A stretch of 28,444 nt of DNA. It comes from Chara braunii. Its lineage: Eukaryota; Streptophyta; Charophyceae; Charales; Characeae. Location: contig BFEA01000324.1 of assembly GCA_003427395.1 (NCBI GenBank), positions 412,239 to 440,682 on the forward strand, written 5' to 3'. Below are positions 1 to 8,590 of the stretch, piece after piece. Under the pieces are notes generated by a model. The model ran no database searches, had not been told where the DNA came from, and saw only the letters and a list, made by a program, of their open reading frames with translations. The position numbers and the translations under genes were made by a program. The first letter of the stretch is position 1; every line of letters begins with the position of its first letter.

Positions 1-830
1 CGTACTCCCAGCCGCCTGTCTATCGTTTAAGACTCCTGGCGATATGCGTCGTGTCTATAAAGGGCCTCGCCGCACTGCTCACCACCTGTGAAAAGACAAA
101 AAGCTACGGCGAATGTATCTGTTCACATTCTCTATTATTGTTCCCTCTTTCTAAAAGGGACGCCAACCTTGAGATATCACCGTGGAACTGACCGGCCGGA
201 GGTAATTCAAAAGTTCAATTCATTCGGTTCCATCTGGATTTGAAGTTAGGTCTGCATTTCACAGTTGATGATGGGTGTACCAACTGAGCTATAAGCTATT
301 TGGTTATATCTTATCTTTTGACGTTCCAGCAGAAGTGCGTCGAGTCTTGGAATATAATTCCACCATGACCTTTTTCGGGACTTCACGTGGGCTCAACTAC
401 GGTCCGATACATCCATCAAGCCCTAGAGCGTGTGTTCGTATATGTCTGCCAGACGCCAACGTTCGGAATGTTACAAAATCACTTTCCACGAAACAGACTT
501 CACAAACGATCGTTTTTTTTTTTTTCTAACACGTTTTTCCCATCACCACGTGCTCCACGTACCGGCGACGTCGTTTTTTTTTTCTTTGTTTTTTTTTTTC
601 CATCAGCGAGATCTCCACGTGGCGTCCAGCTTTCCACTCTAGGTAGGTCGGAATTTGTAGCCGGATTCTTACGTTCAACGTTTCCTGTTTTGTTGTTTTG
701 TTTTTCTAAGCCCGCAAACAGACACACATACGACTTTTAGTACCAATCAGATCTGATTCACCCAATTGATAGGGCACTAGACGCAGCAATTCTGCAGAAA
801 GAAAGAGGCATCCGCAAATTCGATATAATA
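1..830. other. Non-coding, T-rich left flank
   Basis: No gene is recognisable here. The stretch contains homopolymer T runs near 510-525, 575-600 and 690-705. Two T-run segments, around 505-570 and 571-630, look like a weak diverged tandem pair, each a T run followed by CCATCA and a CACGTG-like motif. Short open frames on both strands read through these T/A runs and resemble no family I know. Confidence 0.5.
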
Positions 831-1089
831 CGTAGTTATGTCAAACAAAAAAAAAAGCAGTGGGGGAAGAAAGAGCGAGAGAGAGCAACGAAGAGAGAGA
901 CGGAGAAAACAAGGAAACAGAGAGAGAGAGAGAGGGCGGTAGGATTACTTTATATATATATCGTCACATAATACCAACATATCGCCAAACAGAACTGCCG
1001 GGTTAACCGTAGGCAGAGAAGGAGAATATGACAACAAACGAAGGGCTGTGACAAAAACTGTTTCGTCGGAGTTTCACCGACTCATCAGG

Positions 1090-1120
<31 letters not shown>

Positions 1121-1150
1121 TACATACAGAAACACAAAATAGAATCACTT

Positions 1151-1185
<35 letters not shown>

Positions 1186-1263
1186 CCAAAGAGTGTTAAA
1201 CTACATTACATCGAATAACTGCGTGAGGATTTCAGAACTCACGCCGTGTGAACTCGGCAATTG

Positions 1264-1304
<41 letters not shown>

Positions 1305-2014
1305 AGAAGACAGCGAGCGTAATTGTTTAGCAGATTGACAGAAGGAGAGCGAGAGAGAGCCACAGAGACAGAGAGAGAGAGAGCGAGAGAGAGAGTAGAA
1401 GCTAAAAGACCCACGGCCGACATGCTTTGAAACAAAATTGAGAAATTTGACAGTGGTAAGAGCAGTGAAATTATCCATGCGCGTACTTCACCTTATTTCC
1501 GTGTGTACAAAGAGCACGTGAAAACAAAAGAGGCACGCACGCATATTCACTGCTTTCTCAAAGCGCAACTATAAATTTGTCGCAGATCGGGTTCGCGAAT
1601 TGTACAGACCGCTGATGATGCGTATCAATTTCGGTTGCACAATGCTACATCCTCCGCTCCTCTCCGATTTCATTCAATCCCTAAGGTCTTCGTGAAGGCA
1701 GAGATTGACATATAACCTCTGCTACACTTCACGAATCACTATGGGTATGAGCGAATCGTCATAGAACCGCCGAAGTAGAATACTGCTTGCGACAAAAACG
1801 CGGAAAATAAACTATCATCGTCACGACAAGCCATGTATTTATTTCCCTCCAGGTCACAGAACGCCGACGAAAACTGCCAGAGAACATCGCGGTCAGAGAA
1901 ACACAAAAAGAGAGCGAGAGCGAGCGGGATAGAGAAAGACTGATATAAATATATTATAGCAATATGATGAATTTGTATCGAAGCCTCGGTGAGAAAAAGA
2001 GGCGACACAACCAC

Positions 2015-2104
<90 letters not shown>

Positions 2105-2200
2105 GGAAGACGGCAGCGATAATGTAGACGACTCTCTACGACGAAAGAACACTGCAGCAAGCACCAAATCGCAGTGAATATACGTTAAACTCACTGTTCC
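831..2200. repeat. Cluster of (GA)n microsatellites
   Basis: Pure or near-pure GA tracts lie at about 1101-1120, 1154-1183, 1268-1302 and 2020-2092, with shorter GA-rich tracts near 890-935 and 1370-1395. Short (TA)n tracts adjoin at about 950-960 and 1090-1100. All tracts are purine-rich on the + strand. Open frames translating to RERERE or SLSLSL are artefacts of the repeat. The intervening DNA shows no recognisable gene. Confidence 0.9.
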
Positions 2201-2770
2201 AGTCAGTCTAAAATGGAGTAACTGCCTGCCCATACCCGTAGCATAGCGACCATTTGACAGACTGAAATGCTCATACTAGAACTGAGGTCGAAGGCGCCGA
2301 AATTTCAATCACTCGAAAACTATGGCCACACGCACTATTACTAGAACTGAGCTAGAATGACTAGAATAAAGCAATGCGCACAGTATAATACCTTCCCCTG
2401 TGATTGATTGCGCTACCCGTGTTGGGCCGCAAGTAAAGCTATTACCCGGCTGGTTGTGAATGCCTCCCCGGTCTGATCAAACCACTTCACAACGACCCAT
2501 CCAATACGTTCAAACTGCAGATTGGTGGGTTTACCAGATCGCCCGAAGAGGATCGTCAATATATTCACTAAAGATTGCAAAAGGACACGGATGATCGACA
2601 GGACCACAGCGCGAGAAAGACGCCGATAAAATTGACAAATCTATTTTTTGGAACGAATTGATGAAAAAGACGGAAGAATGAACGTGACGAGACAAAGAGA
2701 GAGATGGAGAGATGGAGAGATGAAGAGATGCACAGCCGTACAGACAAGGAGGGAGAAGAGGTGATGGATG
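2201..2770. other. Intergenic, possible minus-strand exon remnant
   Basis: There is no confident gene. The phrase TACTAGAACTGAG occurs twice (near 2274 and 2340). A minus-strand open stretch (2607 down to 2413) has no recognisable domain. It could be a downstream exon of the minus-strand gene fragments at 2790-3272, since a donor-like GTAAGC lies between them, but no clear acceptor is visible. A GAGAT-type short repeat occupies about 2698-2735. Confidence 0.3.
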
Positions 2771-2786
2771 GGTTATGATAGCGAGC

Positions 2787-2968
2787 TTACATTGTAATGC
2801 GTCCCGCAGAACCTGCGCATCATCTTCAACATTAAATCCGTGCACTCCCACGATCGTCGCCATAGCTGATGCGCCGCCGCTGTGCTGTGGCTCCGAATAC
2901 CGCCTTCGTGTGACGGAGAGGACCGCTCTCGTTTTACCACGGATTGAATCGGGCTCAAACACAATCAC
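2787..2968 (-). CDS. Hypothetical minus-strand exon fragment
   Basis: This is an open stretch of about 60 codons with varied amino-acid composition, unlike the microsatellite frames around it. It reads toward lower coordinates through 'IVGVHGFNVEDDAQVLRDAL'. It then meets a good 5' splice-donor-like string (GTAAGC on the minus strand, about 2782-2787), which suggests an exon end. I do not recognise the product. It may belong with the P-loop fragment upstream at 3045-3272 on the same strand, but the two are in different frames and a stop lies between them, so an intron or decay would be required. The exon start is unknown and the listed end is only where the open frame begins. Confidence 0.25.
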
Positions 2969-3044
2969 CGTATTTGATGACAGTAGCTACATATACTGGG
3001 GCGATGAAAACAAAACAATCACGCACAACGCCAGTTGACCGCCG

Positions 3045-3272
3045 CTAGTGAAAGAAAGACCGGCCTTCTGCAGAATCTAGCCAAACAGCAAGCGCCAAAA
3101 TTTGGGCCGAAACTAGGTTCCCGCGTTGGACCGTGGTGGTGCTGGTAAAATACGCCTTCGTCTGGCAGAACCTGATGAGAGAAATGGTCTTGCCAGATGG
3201 GCCCCGCTGGAGGACCAAGAGCACTTTTTTTTTGAAGTCCAGGGTGTTGTAGAGGTCGGCTTCTGGACCCAC
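3045..3272 (-). CDS. Minus-strand P-loop-like fragment
   Basis: The open frame of 75 codons contains 'KVLLVLQRGPSGKTISLI'. A hydrophobic beta-strand runs into a GPSGKT loop, resembling a Walker A nucleotide-binding motif, followed by 'RFCQTKAYF'. This arrangement is seen in several P-loop NTPase families, including the Crinkler-type proteins common in algae and oomycetes, but the assignment is only a guess. The frame ends at a stop just after 'GRSFFH'. The PLE ORF1 starts about 40 bases away on the opposite strand, so the PLE may have inserted beside or into this fragment. No promoter, complete start or Walker B motif can be defended. Confidence 0.3.
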   Translation of the reverse strand: MGPEADLYNTLDFKKKVLLVLQRGPSGKTISLIRFCQTKAYFTSTTTVQRGNLVSAQILALAVWLDSAEGRSFFH

Positions 3273-3313
3273 GACAGGTGCCTATCTTCAATCAGCAAAT
3301 AATTTAATAATTT

Positions 3314-4654
3314 ATGGGACGCAGACCATCCTATCGTGGTAACTCGGCGGGCCCTGGTAATGGATAGACTAGGAATCAGGGGAGGCTTGACAAAGTGTAC
3401 AGCAAGTACGCTGAACATACGGAACGTGAAGCAAAGATGAAGGAGGAGGAGGCAAAAGAGAAGGCGAGAAAAGAGGAGGAGGAGAAAGTGGTATCTTGGA
3501 AAAAAGAGCGGGAGCAGTTTGAGGAAGCAATGGCGGAGAGATTGGAGAAGTGATTAGACACACTGGGGATCAAGAAGGGGAAATCTGTGGAGACAGCTAG
3601 CGGAGATACGGTGAACGAGGAGACGCTTCGGCTTCGAAAGGAGAACGAAGACCTGAAACGTAAGTTAAGCGAGACGATATGCCCCGGTGGGGAGGACAGA
3701 GTTATGTATTTGCAGAATGAGATAATGGAGCTGCGAAGAAGAGTTGGCGAGAAACATGTGAATGATGACGAGATGACGGCTTTAAAGGCAGAGATCGGGG
3801 AACTGAAACAATCAGAGTATATGAAGACAAATTTTGAACAAGAGATTTCGGGACTACGCAAGGAAGTATGTATGCTTCGCGACCAGAACGAACGCATGAT
3901 GTCAGAAGCGGGGCAATGGAAGGAGCAAGCGTTACGCCCGGGTAACAAGTGGGGCAGCGTTGTGTTGCAGACACCTACTTGTCCTGATCGAAGTTCGCCT
4001 AAACCAAGATGGACGGACAACGTGAGGGAAGAAGATAAATGGAAGGTGGAGTATCGTAATCTCCAAAGCTTGCATCGATTGGCTAATATCGAGGCTGAGG
4101 CGCTAAAACAAAAACGTGCTGAGGCGGAAGCTTGCAGGGTAAAAGTTGAAGAACAGGTGAAGTCTCTGGAGGAGAAGATGAGTCAGTTGATGGCGAGCGG
4201 GGAGAAAGGCAAAGAGAAGAGTATTGGAGGAACAAACCTCAAAGATCGTCTTGAGGATGCGGCTGTTCGATCTGCTCGGAAAGGATGGAAAGTTACCCCT
4301 GGGGGAACAGGGTGCAAGACGAGTACAACGTCCATGCGATCAGAGAAGGAACTAAACCAGCAACAGTCGGCTGCGACGGCTAACAATCGTGCAGAATTTG
4401 TTGAGGAACAGAAGCGGCAACTGCGCATGCTTCGAAAGGCGGGGTTGGAACCCCTATATAAGGAGGAAGGCGTAAAGTTGGGCAAGTTTGAGGATACTGT
4501 TTGTGACCTTGCCGAGGCCCACGCTAAGAAAGCTTTTGGTGAGCTGTCGGACCCTTCTTCTAGACAAGACAAGGAAGTTCAGGAATTTAGCGACGACGCC
4601 TCTAAAAATTCGGGCGATACCAAGGAGGAAGTGGAGAGATCCGTCGAACTATAG
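3314..4654 (+). pseudogene. PLE ORF1: coiled-coil protein, two premature stops
   Basis: From the ATG at 3314 one frame runs 446 codons to the TAG at 4652, broken only by TAG at 3365 (codon 18) and TGA at 3551 (codon 80). Without those stops it would have a short polar N-terminus, a Lys/Glu-rich helix (about residues 40-80) and heptad-rich coiled-coil segments (about 95-190, including 'LRLRKENEDLKRKLSE'). A second charged helical segment follows (about 250-300). Near the C-terminus a compact region (about 360-408, 'GLEPLYKEEGVKLGKFEDTV') has a helix-turn-helix spacing reminiscent of SAP-like motifs; this is inference. The role is probably RNA or nucleoprotein binding, as for other retroelement ORF1 proteins. 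It ends 26 bases before the likely ORF2 ATG. The frame is preserved through the stops, which indicates a young inactive copy. Confidence 0.7.
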
Positions 4655-4962
4655 GAACCTTTCCCGGACGCGTCTTCATTATGGTTCTCGGCGGATGATG
4701 TCGAACTAAAAGGTGTGCTTACTTGTTGTCGTCTTGTCGCACGGTTTCACATTCCGACGCTACCTCATCTCTTTGCTTGGCTCCTGATTTGCCCTCTACT
4801 AGCTCTTCTTCCTCTTTCTTCATCCGAGATAATGAGTTTAATGCATTTTTCCGATTGGTAGTAATCGGATTGGTTCTCTGTGATCAGATTCCCTGGGGAA
4901 CGAAATTTAAGGAATATTTATTGAAGCTGTTGATTGATGATTTCGATTTTGAGAACTCTCCT

Positions 4963-5240
4963 GGGCCTCTTGTATATGTTTTGATCTCACCTTGGTCGAA
5001 GCATTTCTACATTGGATCTACAAATAGGTCGCTCCCTACTCGATGGAAGGAATACGTTTACCGGGCATCTAATTCTAGGGTGATTGAGATAGGAAAAAGA
5101 AACCATCGCTTGTACTCTTGGTTACGACGATGTCAGGTTGGTCAATATGTTGCCATACCATTGTTTGCGTGTGAGGAGGGGGAAGTTCGGGACCTTGAGC
5201 AGTTTGCTATTCGAAGGTTCTGTCCGCATCTGAATTGTCG
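4963..5240 (+). other. GIY-YIG endonuclease domain of the PLE
   Basis: The domain contains the first strand 'LVYVL' (bases 4969-4983), the second strand 'FYIGST' (YIG at 5008-5016), the catalytic Arg in 'LPTRW', and the metal-binding Glu in 'DLEQFAIRRF' (Glu codon 5197-5199). It ends with the terminal 'PHLN' signature (Asn codon 5233). These are the expected catalytic positions of the family, so the nuclease looks intact. Only about ten residues lie between the two named strands and none is Cys. The CCHH zinc-binding arrangement of canonical PLE nucleases is therefore absent, as described for the Chlamys group. Confidence 0.85.
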
Positions 5241-6561
5241 AGATTTGAAACGACGAGGGAAACGTCGCAGGCTTGGAAAGAAGGAAAGATTAAGGAAGAA
5301 AAGGAACGCAAGGGCTTCTTTGTCGGCTTTGACCTCTTTTCCTACCACTCACTTGGTCTTTCACCCAACGTTCGGACAAATCTCGTCTAAACTCATAACC
5401 ATACTTAGTTTTTGCCTTGATCAGAAAATTTCTTCAGTCGGAATTGCATGTGCGGGTGGACAGGTATTTGCCAAAAATTGGAAATTAATTAACCGCCGCT
5501 TTAGGTCTTCTTTGGTTTGCTCTTCTGGGAACTACGAGTTGCTTAAGAAGGCCAAGTATATGTTCCGATTTGGGAAATTTTTGTCAATTGTGGCAATTGT
5601 TCCCTCTCACACGCGATCCGCAATCTTGAAGCCATCTCTAGCTGGATATCTTGCTAATCCCAGCCTTAGGAAGGATTTGTCAAAATTGGATTTTCCAGTG
5701 CTGGTGCATGCCTATTCTGCTGTGTGTAGCTTCTCCGAAAAGAGGTCGAGGTATCTTCTTCGTCTCATTCTGTCTGGGGTCATTAAGCGACGTTTTGGGA
5801 TTAATATTCGTCGTAGATTGGTGGTGCGAATCACTTATGATGCTGGGTTGAGTAAGCCAGGTATTCGTTCATTATGTGCTAAACTAGTAATGAGTCTGGA
5901 TATTGACAAAGGATGGAAGGGTATGATGGTTCGGCGGATGAGAGTAGTTTGGCTAAAGAATAAGTCTGTGGGCGATTTGATCTTTAACTTTCGTGAGGCC
6001 GCTCGCTCGATCCAGAATCTCTGCAACTGCGCTTACTTATCGGAAGAATTTCCTCGGGTGGATGGCCATGTCAGTTTCCGGCTGAATGATTGGACAGTCG
6101 CACCTACCTGGCTTCGAAATAATAAGAATGTGACCTTCCCTGACTGCGCTGACGTCATTGGTAGATTGCGGCATCAGATTTTATTTTCTTTTTCTACGCT
6201 CGACTTCCCTATTCCTCGTCTGAATCGGGGTTCTGTTGTTGAATGCTGCTTACCTCAAGGTGAGCAACGACAGGTGTGTTCTGAACTGAATTCCATCTCT
6301 TGGGTGAAAAAGATGGAGGGACTGGTACGAGTCCCTATTGACCACAATCCGGGGGACACGTATGTATGTTGTCCATCGCTGTATCAAAAGGGAATTGACA
6401 CTTTGTTTCATCACAATTCGGGTTTTTGTTGTGTTGATTTGGAGGAGAAGGTGCTGCTGTAACAGGCGAGAGTGTCCTATGAGAAAATGGGCCTGCAAAG
6501 GTTGGGAAAATGAGACTTTAAGGGGGAGATTGGTAAATCTTATGCTATTTCGAAGCACAAG

Positions 6562-7400
6562 GATGTGTTTCGATGGCGTCCTATCTGTCCTTCCTTTAGT
6601 GAATGTGGAGTCAGGGGTTGCCGAAAGATTTCTCGCTCTGTAAATTGTATGATCTGGTCTTTGCCAAAACTTTCGCATTTCAATCTCAAAAGTTGTGATC
6701 TCTTAATTGATTCATTGAAGGTGGTGAACAAAGCAATTGGAGAAGGGGAGACGGTTCTTACTGCAACGTTTGATGTAAAGGAGACGTTCTGCAACTTGCC
6801 ACACGCATCTATTCTGGTTGCTTTGGACTGGGTCATCGATTTTTTAGAAGGGAAGGAGGCAAAAAGCGTATTGCTGAGGAAACGGGGGAAAGAGGCAAAA
6901 ATCTTGAAAGGTGAAAGGCAGGAGGGTTGGGATTCGGTTGGATTTGATCTCATTCGTAATTTTGTGAGGTTCGACCTTCTGCATACTTTCATTCGAGCAA
7001 ATGGGGTTATTATGCAGCAAACGATTGGAATTCCCATGGGCAAACCATCGAGCCCAGCCATTGCTTGTCTCCTGTGCGCCTACTCAGAATTATCCTTTCT
7101 CAATTCCCTCGGGAAAGATGGAGCTCTGGTCCATGGAATTCGTCTAGTTGATGATGTGTCTATATTCATTAAGTACCGAATGGGTGATGATTTCTCATTG
7201 TGTAAGGCAGAGGATATTCTGGCAAGATTCGCTGGGTGTTACGATCCTAGGCTGACTTTGGAGTGTACTAGCAACTCTTCTACCTGGGATTTTCTTGGTT
7301 GTGTCTTAAGGAATGTTGGCGGGTCATTGGGAATTCAATGTGCGGCGTTGCACAAAAATCAGCGTACGGTTTTGGATTCAGGACTGAGATTTCAAAGCTT
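6562..7400 (+). other. Reverse transcriptase domain of the PLE
   Basis: The ordered RT motifs are a fingers segment 'RWRPICP' (about 6571), motif A with the catalytic Asp at 6772, motif B at 7018-7056, motif C with the Asp pair at 7150-7155, and motif D near 7285-7315. The spacing from the motif A Asp to motif B is about 82 residues. It includes a lysine-rich stretch ('EGKEAKSVLLRKRGKEAK', about 6847-6902) that makes it longer than I would expect for canonical PLE RTs. The extra segment sits where telomerase RTs carry the insertion-in-fingers domain. The catalytic triad looks intact. Confidence 0.85.
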
Positions 7401-7695
7401 GCAGGATAACTTCTCATACGTGAGTAGGAAGCAAAAAATGGCAGTCGTTGGGTCGTTTCTTCATCGTGCTCGGAGGTTCACGAGCATGCCGACCGCAGAG
7501 GCGGTCTTTCTCTTGACTTTGAAAGTTGAGCTTAGGCTTCGGGATTTTCCTGACGATATTTTCGACAAGGCTCTGGGTAATTTTTCTCTGAAATCCGGAG
7601 GACTGTGGGATGGTTGGGTACAATGTTTAACAGGTTGGGATAAGTATCGAACGCGGACTGGGCCTGGAAGGCCTGTAAGGGAAGGGGGCACTTGA

Positions 7696-7993
7696 TAGGT
7701 AGAGCTAATGTTTTGGACTTTTTGGGTCTATAGGGCCCTGTGGGAGAAAGGTATCTCGAATGAACAATTGGATCCGGTTGGCGACCGGTTTTTAACTTAG
7801 GGTGACTTGGACTCGATCTGTTATCTTGTTGTTAGGAACCAGGTCTCTATTCGGTACTGCCTTTGAACGGGTTTCGAACTATGAACCGGTAGGGCAGCAG
7901 TTGTTTATCGCTTTCACTTAGTCTCTGGCTGACTCTAGAGTTCTCGAGTGCTTGTCCGTCTGTTTAAATATCTTGGTGTACACATCGATTGGC
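7696..7993 (+). other. PLE 3' untranslated region, proximal part
   Basis: This is about 300 bases between the ORF2 stop and the hammerhead motif. It has no open frame of note and no second endonuclease. Its sequence is not repeated upstream of ORF1, so a 5' pseudo-LTR copy is not visible in this window. Confidence 0.5.
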
Positions 7994-8065
7994 ACTCGAC
8001 TGCGCGACGACCCCTGATGATTCCGGAACCGGCTCCGGATGAAACGCGTAGGGTCTTGTCGGAGT
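7994..8065 (+). ncRNA. Type I hammerhead ribozyme candidate in the PLE 3' region
   Basis: Core elements occur in the correct order: CTGATGA at 8014-8020, GAAA at 8041-8044, and TA at 8049-8050 immediately before the closing arm. Cleavage is predicted after A8050 (GUA triplet). Stem I pairs GACCC 8009-8013 with GGGTC 8051-8055. It continues after a TT bulge with CGAC 8005-8008 and GTCG 8058-8061. It then continues past a 7-base internal loop with ACTC 7994-7997 and GAGT 8062-8065. Stem II pairs TCCGGA 8022-8027 with TCCGGA 8034-8039 around a 6-base loop. Stem III is minimal: one A-T and one C-G pair closed by GC. Open stem I and a tiny stem III are the type I arrangement typical of PLEs. The blemish is a T-T mismatch (8021/8040) at the base of stem II, which may reduce activity. 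Confidence 0.75.
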
Positions 8066-8440
8066 AGTTGACCTTGCTTGCTTCGTTATGGACATGACGT
8101 CTAATTTCGGGTTCAACTTTGTTGGCTGGCTTCAGTTGGATGATTTTCGAGCCACGCTTTGCATTCGGGAGATATCGATGTGTCAGCATTTTTCTCTCTC
8201 CTTCCTTTCCCTTTCTTCTTCTTCTTTCTCTTTCTCTCCTTTTCTATTTCTTGTCTTTGTCTACATGGATGTCTCATTTCTCTTTTAATCATTGTGTGTG
8301 TCATGCATGTCTGGGTTTAGGCCATGTGGCCGTTATGTCGTATTTGAATGCTAGGCTTGAGCCGGTATGGTTGGTCTTTCGAACATATGTGGCTTTTGGA
8401 TGATTATGCGAATATTCACAACATCCTATCGTGGAGGTCC
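8066..8440. other. Distal PLE tail or flank, with pyrimidine-rich tract
   Basis: No gene is recognised. A pyrimidine-rich tract (TTTCTCTCTCC...CTTTCTCTTTCTC) covers about 8190-8255. The PLE 3' terminus may lie here. N-terminal-endonuclease PLEs are reported to prefer microsatellites as targets, so a junction at this tract is plausible. The alternative right boundary is the 13-base repeat at 8422-8434. Confidence 0.4.
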
Positions 8441-8445
8441 CCCTT

Positions 8446-8590
8446 AGACAGCCCCTACTGCAGGTTCCCCAACTATTTCCTCCACCAGAGTTTGTCTACT
8501 AGAACCCCTCCTAAGACAATCCCCTACTGTAGGTTCCCCACCGATATCCTCCAGCAGAGCTTGTCCCAAGCCAACCCTCCCCCCAAAAGG
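8446..8590 (+). repeat. 69-base tandem duplication in a proline-rich open frame
   Basis: Two imperfect copies begin near 8446 and 8514. The shared blocks CCCCTACTG and AGGTTCCCC are offset by 69 bases (8452/8521 and 8462/8531). Because 69 is 23 codons, the open frame continuing to a stop near 8699 shows a 23-residue protein repeat beginning 'PYCRFP'. The frame is Pro/Lys-rich and resembles no family I know. It may be a fragment of a repetitive protein or simply non-coding. Confidence 0.45.

Larger units (their letters stand above)
4681..7695 (+). pseudogene. PLE ORF2: GIY-YIG endonuclease-reverse transcriptase, three premature stops
   Basis: A single reading frame of about 1004 codons runs from the ATG at 4681 to the TGA at 7693. 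It is interrupted at TGA 4696 (codon 6), TAA 6460 (codon 594) and TGA 6511 (codon 611). Domains in order: GIY-YIG nuclease (about residues 95-186), a very basic tract (about 190-210, possible nuclear localisation), a long linker, a CxC motif ('CNC', residues 448-450, bases 6022-6030), then the RT. The RT has a fingers segment just after the last stop, motif A 'FDVKETF' (Asp 698), a Lys-rich insertion, motif B 'QTIGIPMGKPSSP' (about 780), motif C 'LVDDVSIF' (Asp 824-825) and motif D 'WDFLGCVLR'. All catalytic Asp residues are present. The protein would nick target DNA and copy the element RNA at the nick. The decay is nonsense only, with no frameshift seen. Confidence 0.85.
3314..8066 (+). mobile_element. 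Penelope-like retroelement, Chlamys-type (N-terminal GIY-YIG)
   Basis: The element consists of ORF1 (coiled coil), ORF2 (GIY-YIG nuclease, then RT) and a 3' untranslated region with a hammerhead ribozyme motif, all on the + strand. Canonical endonuclease-bearing PLEs have GIY-YIG after the RT. Here it comes before, and nothing GIY-YIG-like follows the RT. That permuted order, a CxC motif between the domains, a lysine-rich insertion in the RT and no Cys residues between the GIY and YIG strands match what is described for Chlamys PLEs of the green lineage. Boundaries are uncertain. The left end is set at the ORF1 ATG and the right end at the outer arm of the hammerhead. A 13-base direct repeat (3327-3339 and 8422-8434) may mark wider limits. 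No 5' pseudo-LTR copy of the 3' region was seen, so the copy may be truncated at its 5' end. Confidence 0.85.

Noticed and set aside
387-740. Overlapping open frames near the left end
   Set aside because: They run through poly-T tracts, give Phe/Lys-rich products and overlap on both strands without family resemblance.
1739-2233. Long open frames through GA/CT repeats
   Set aside because: Their length comes from the dinucleotide repeat, which has no stops, and the products are low-complexity Ser-Leu or Arg-Glu.
3161-3198. Second hammerhead-like string: CTGATGA, GAAA and GTC between 7-base arms TCTGGCA and TGCCAGA
   Set aside because: Stem II is missing (only two bases between CTGATGA and GAAA) and no stem III forms. 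The sequence is also antisense to the P-loop open frame, which explains it better.
4696-6513. In-frame TGA codons as selenocysteine codons, as in some Naiad PLEs
   Set aside because: TAG and TAA stops occur in the same frames and no Cys-like context surrounds the TGAs, so simple decay explains all five.
7696-8440. Canonical C-terminal GIY-YIG domain after the PLE RT
   Set aside because: No frame in this interval shows GIY or YIG strands or the Arg/Glu/Asn signatures.
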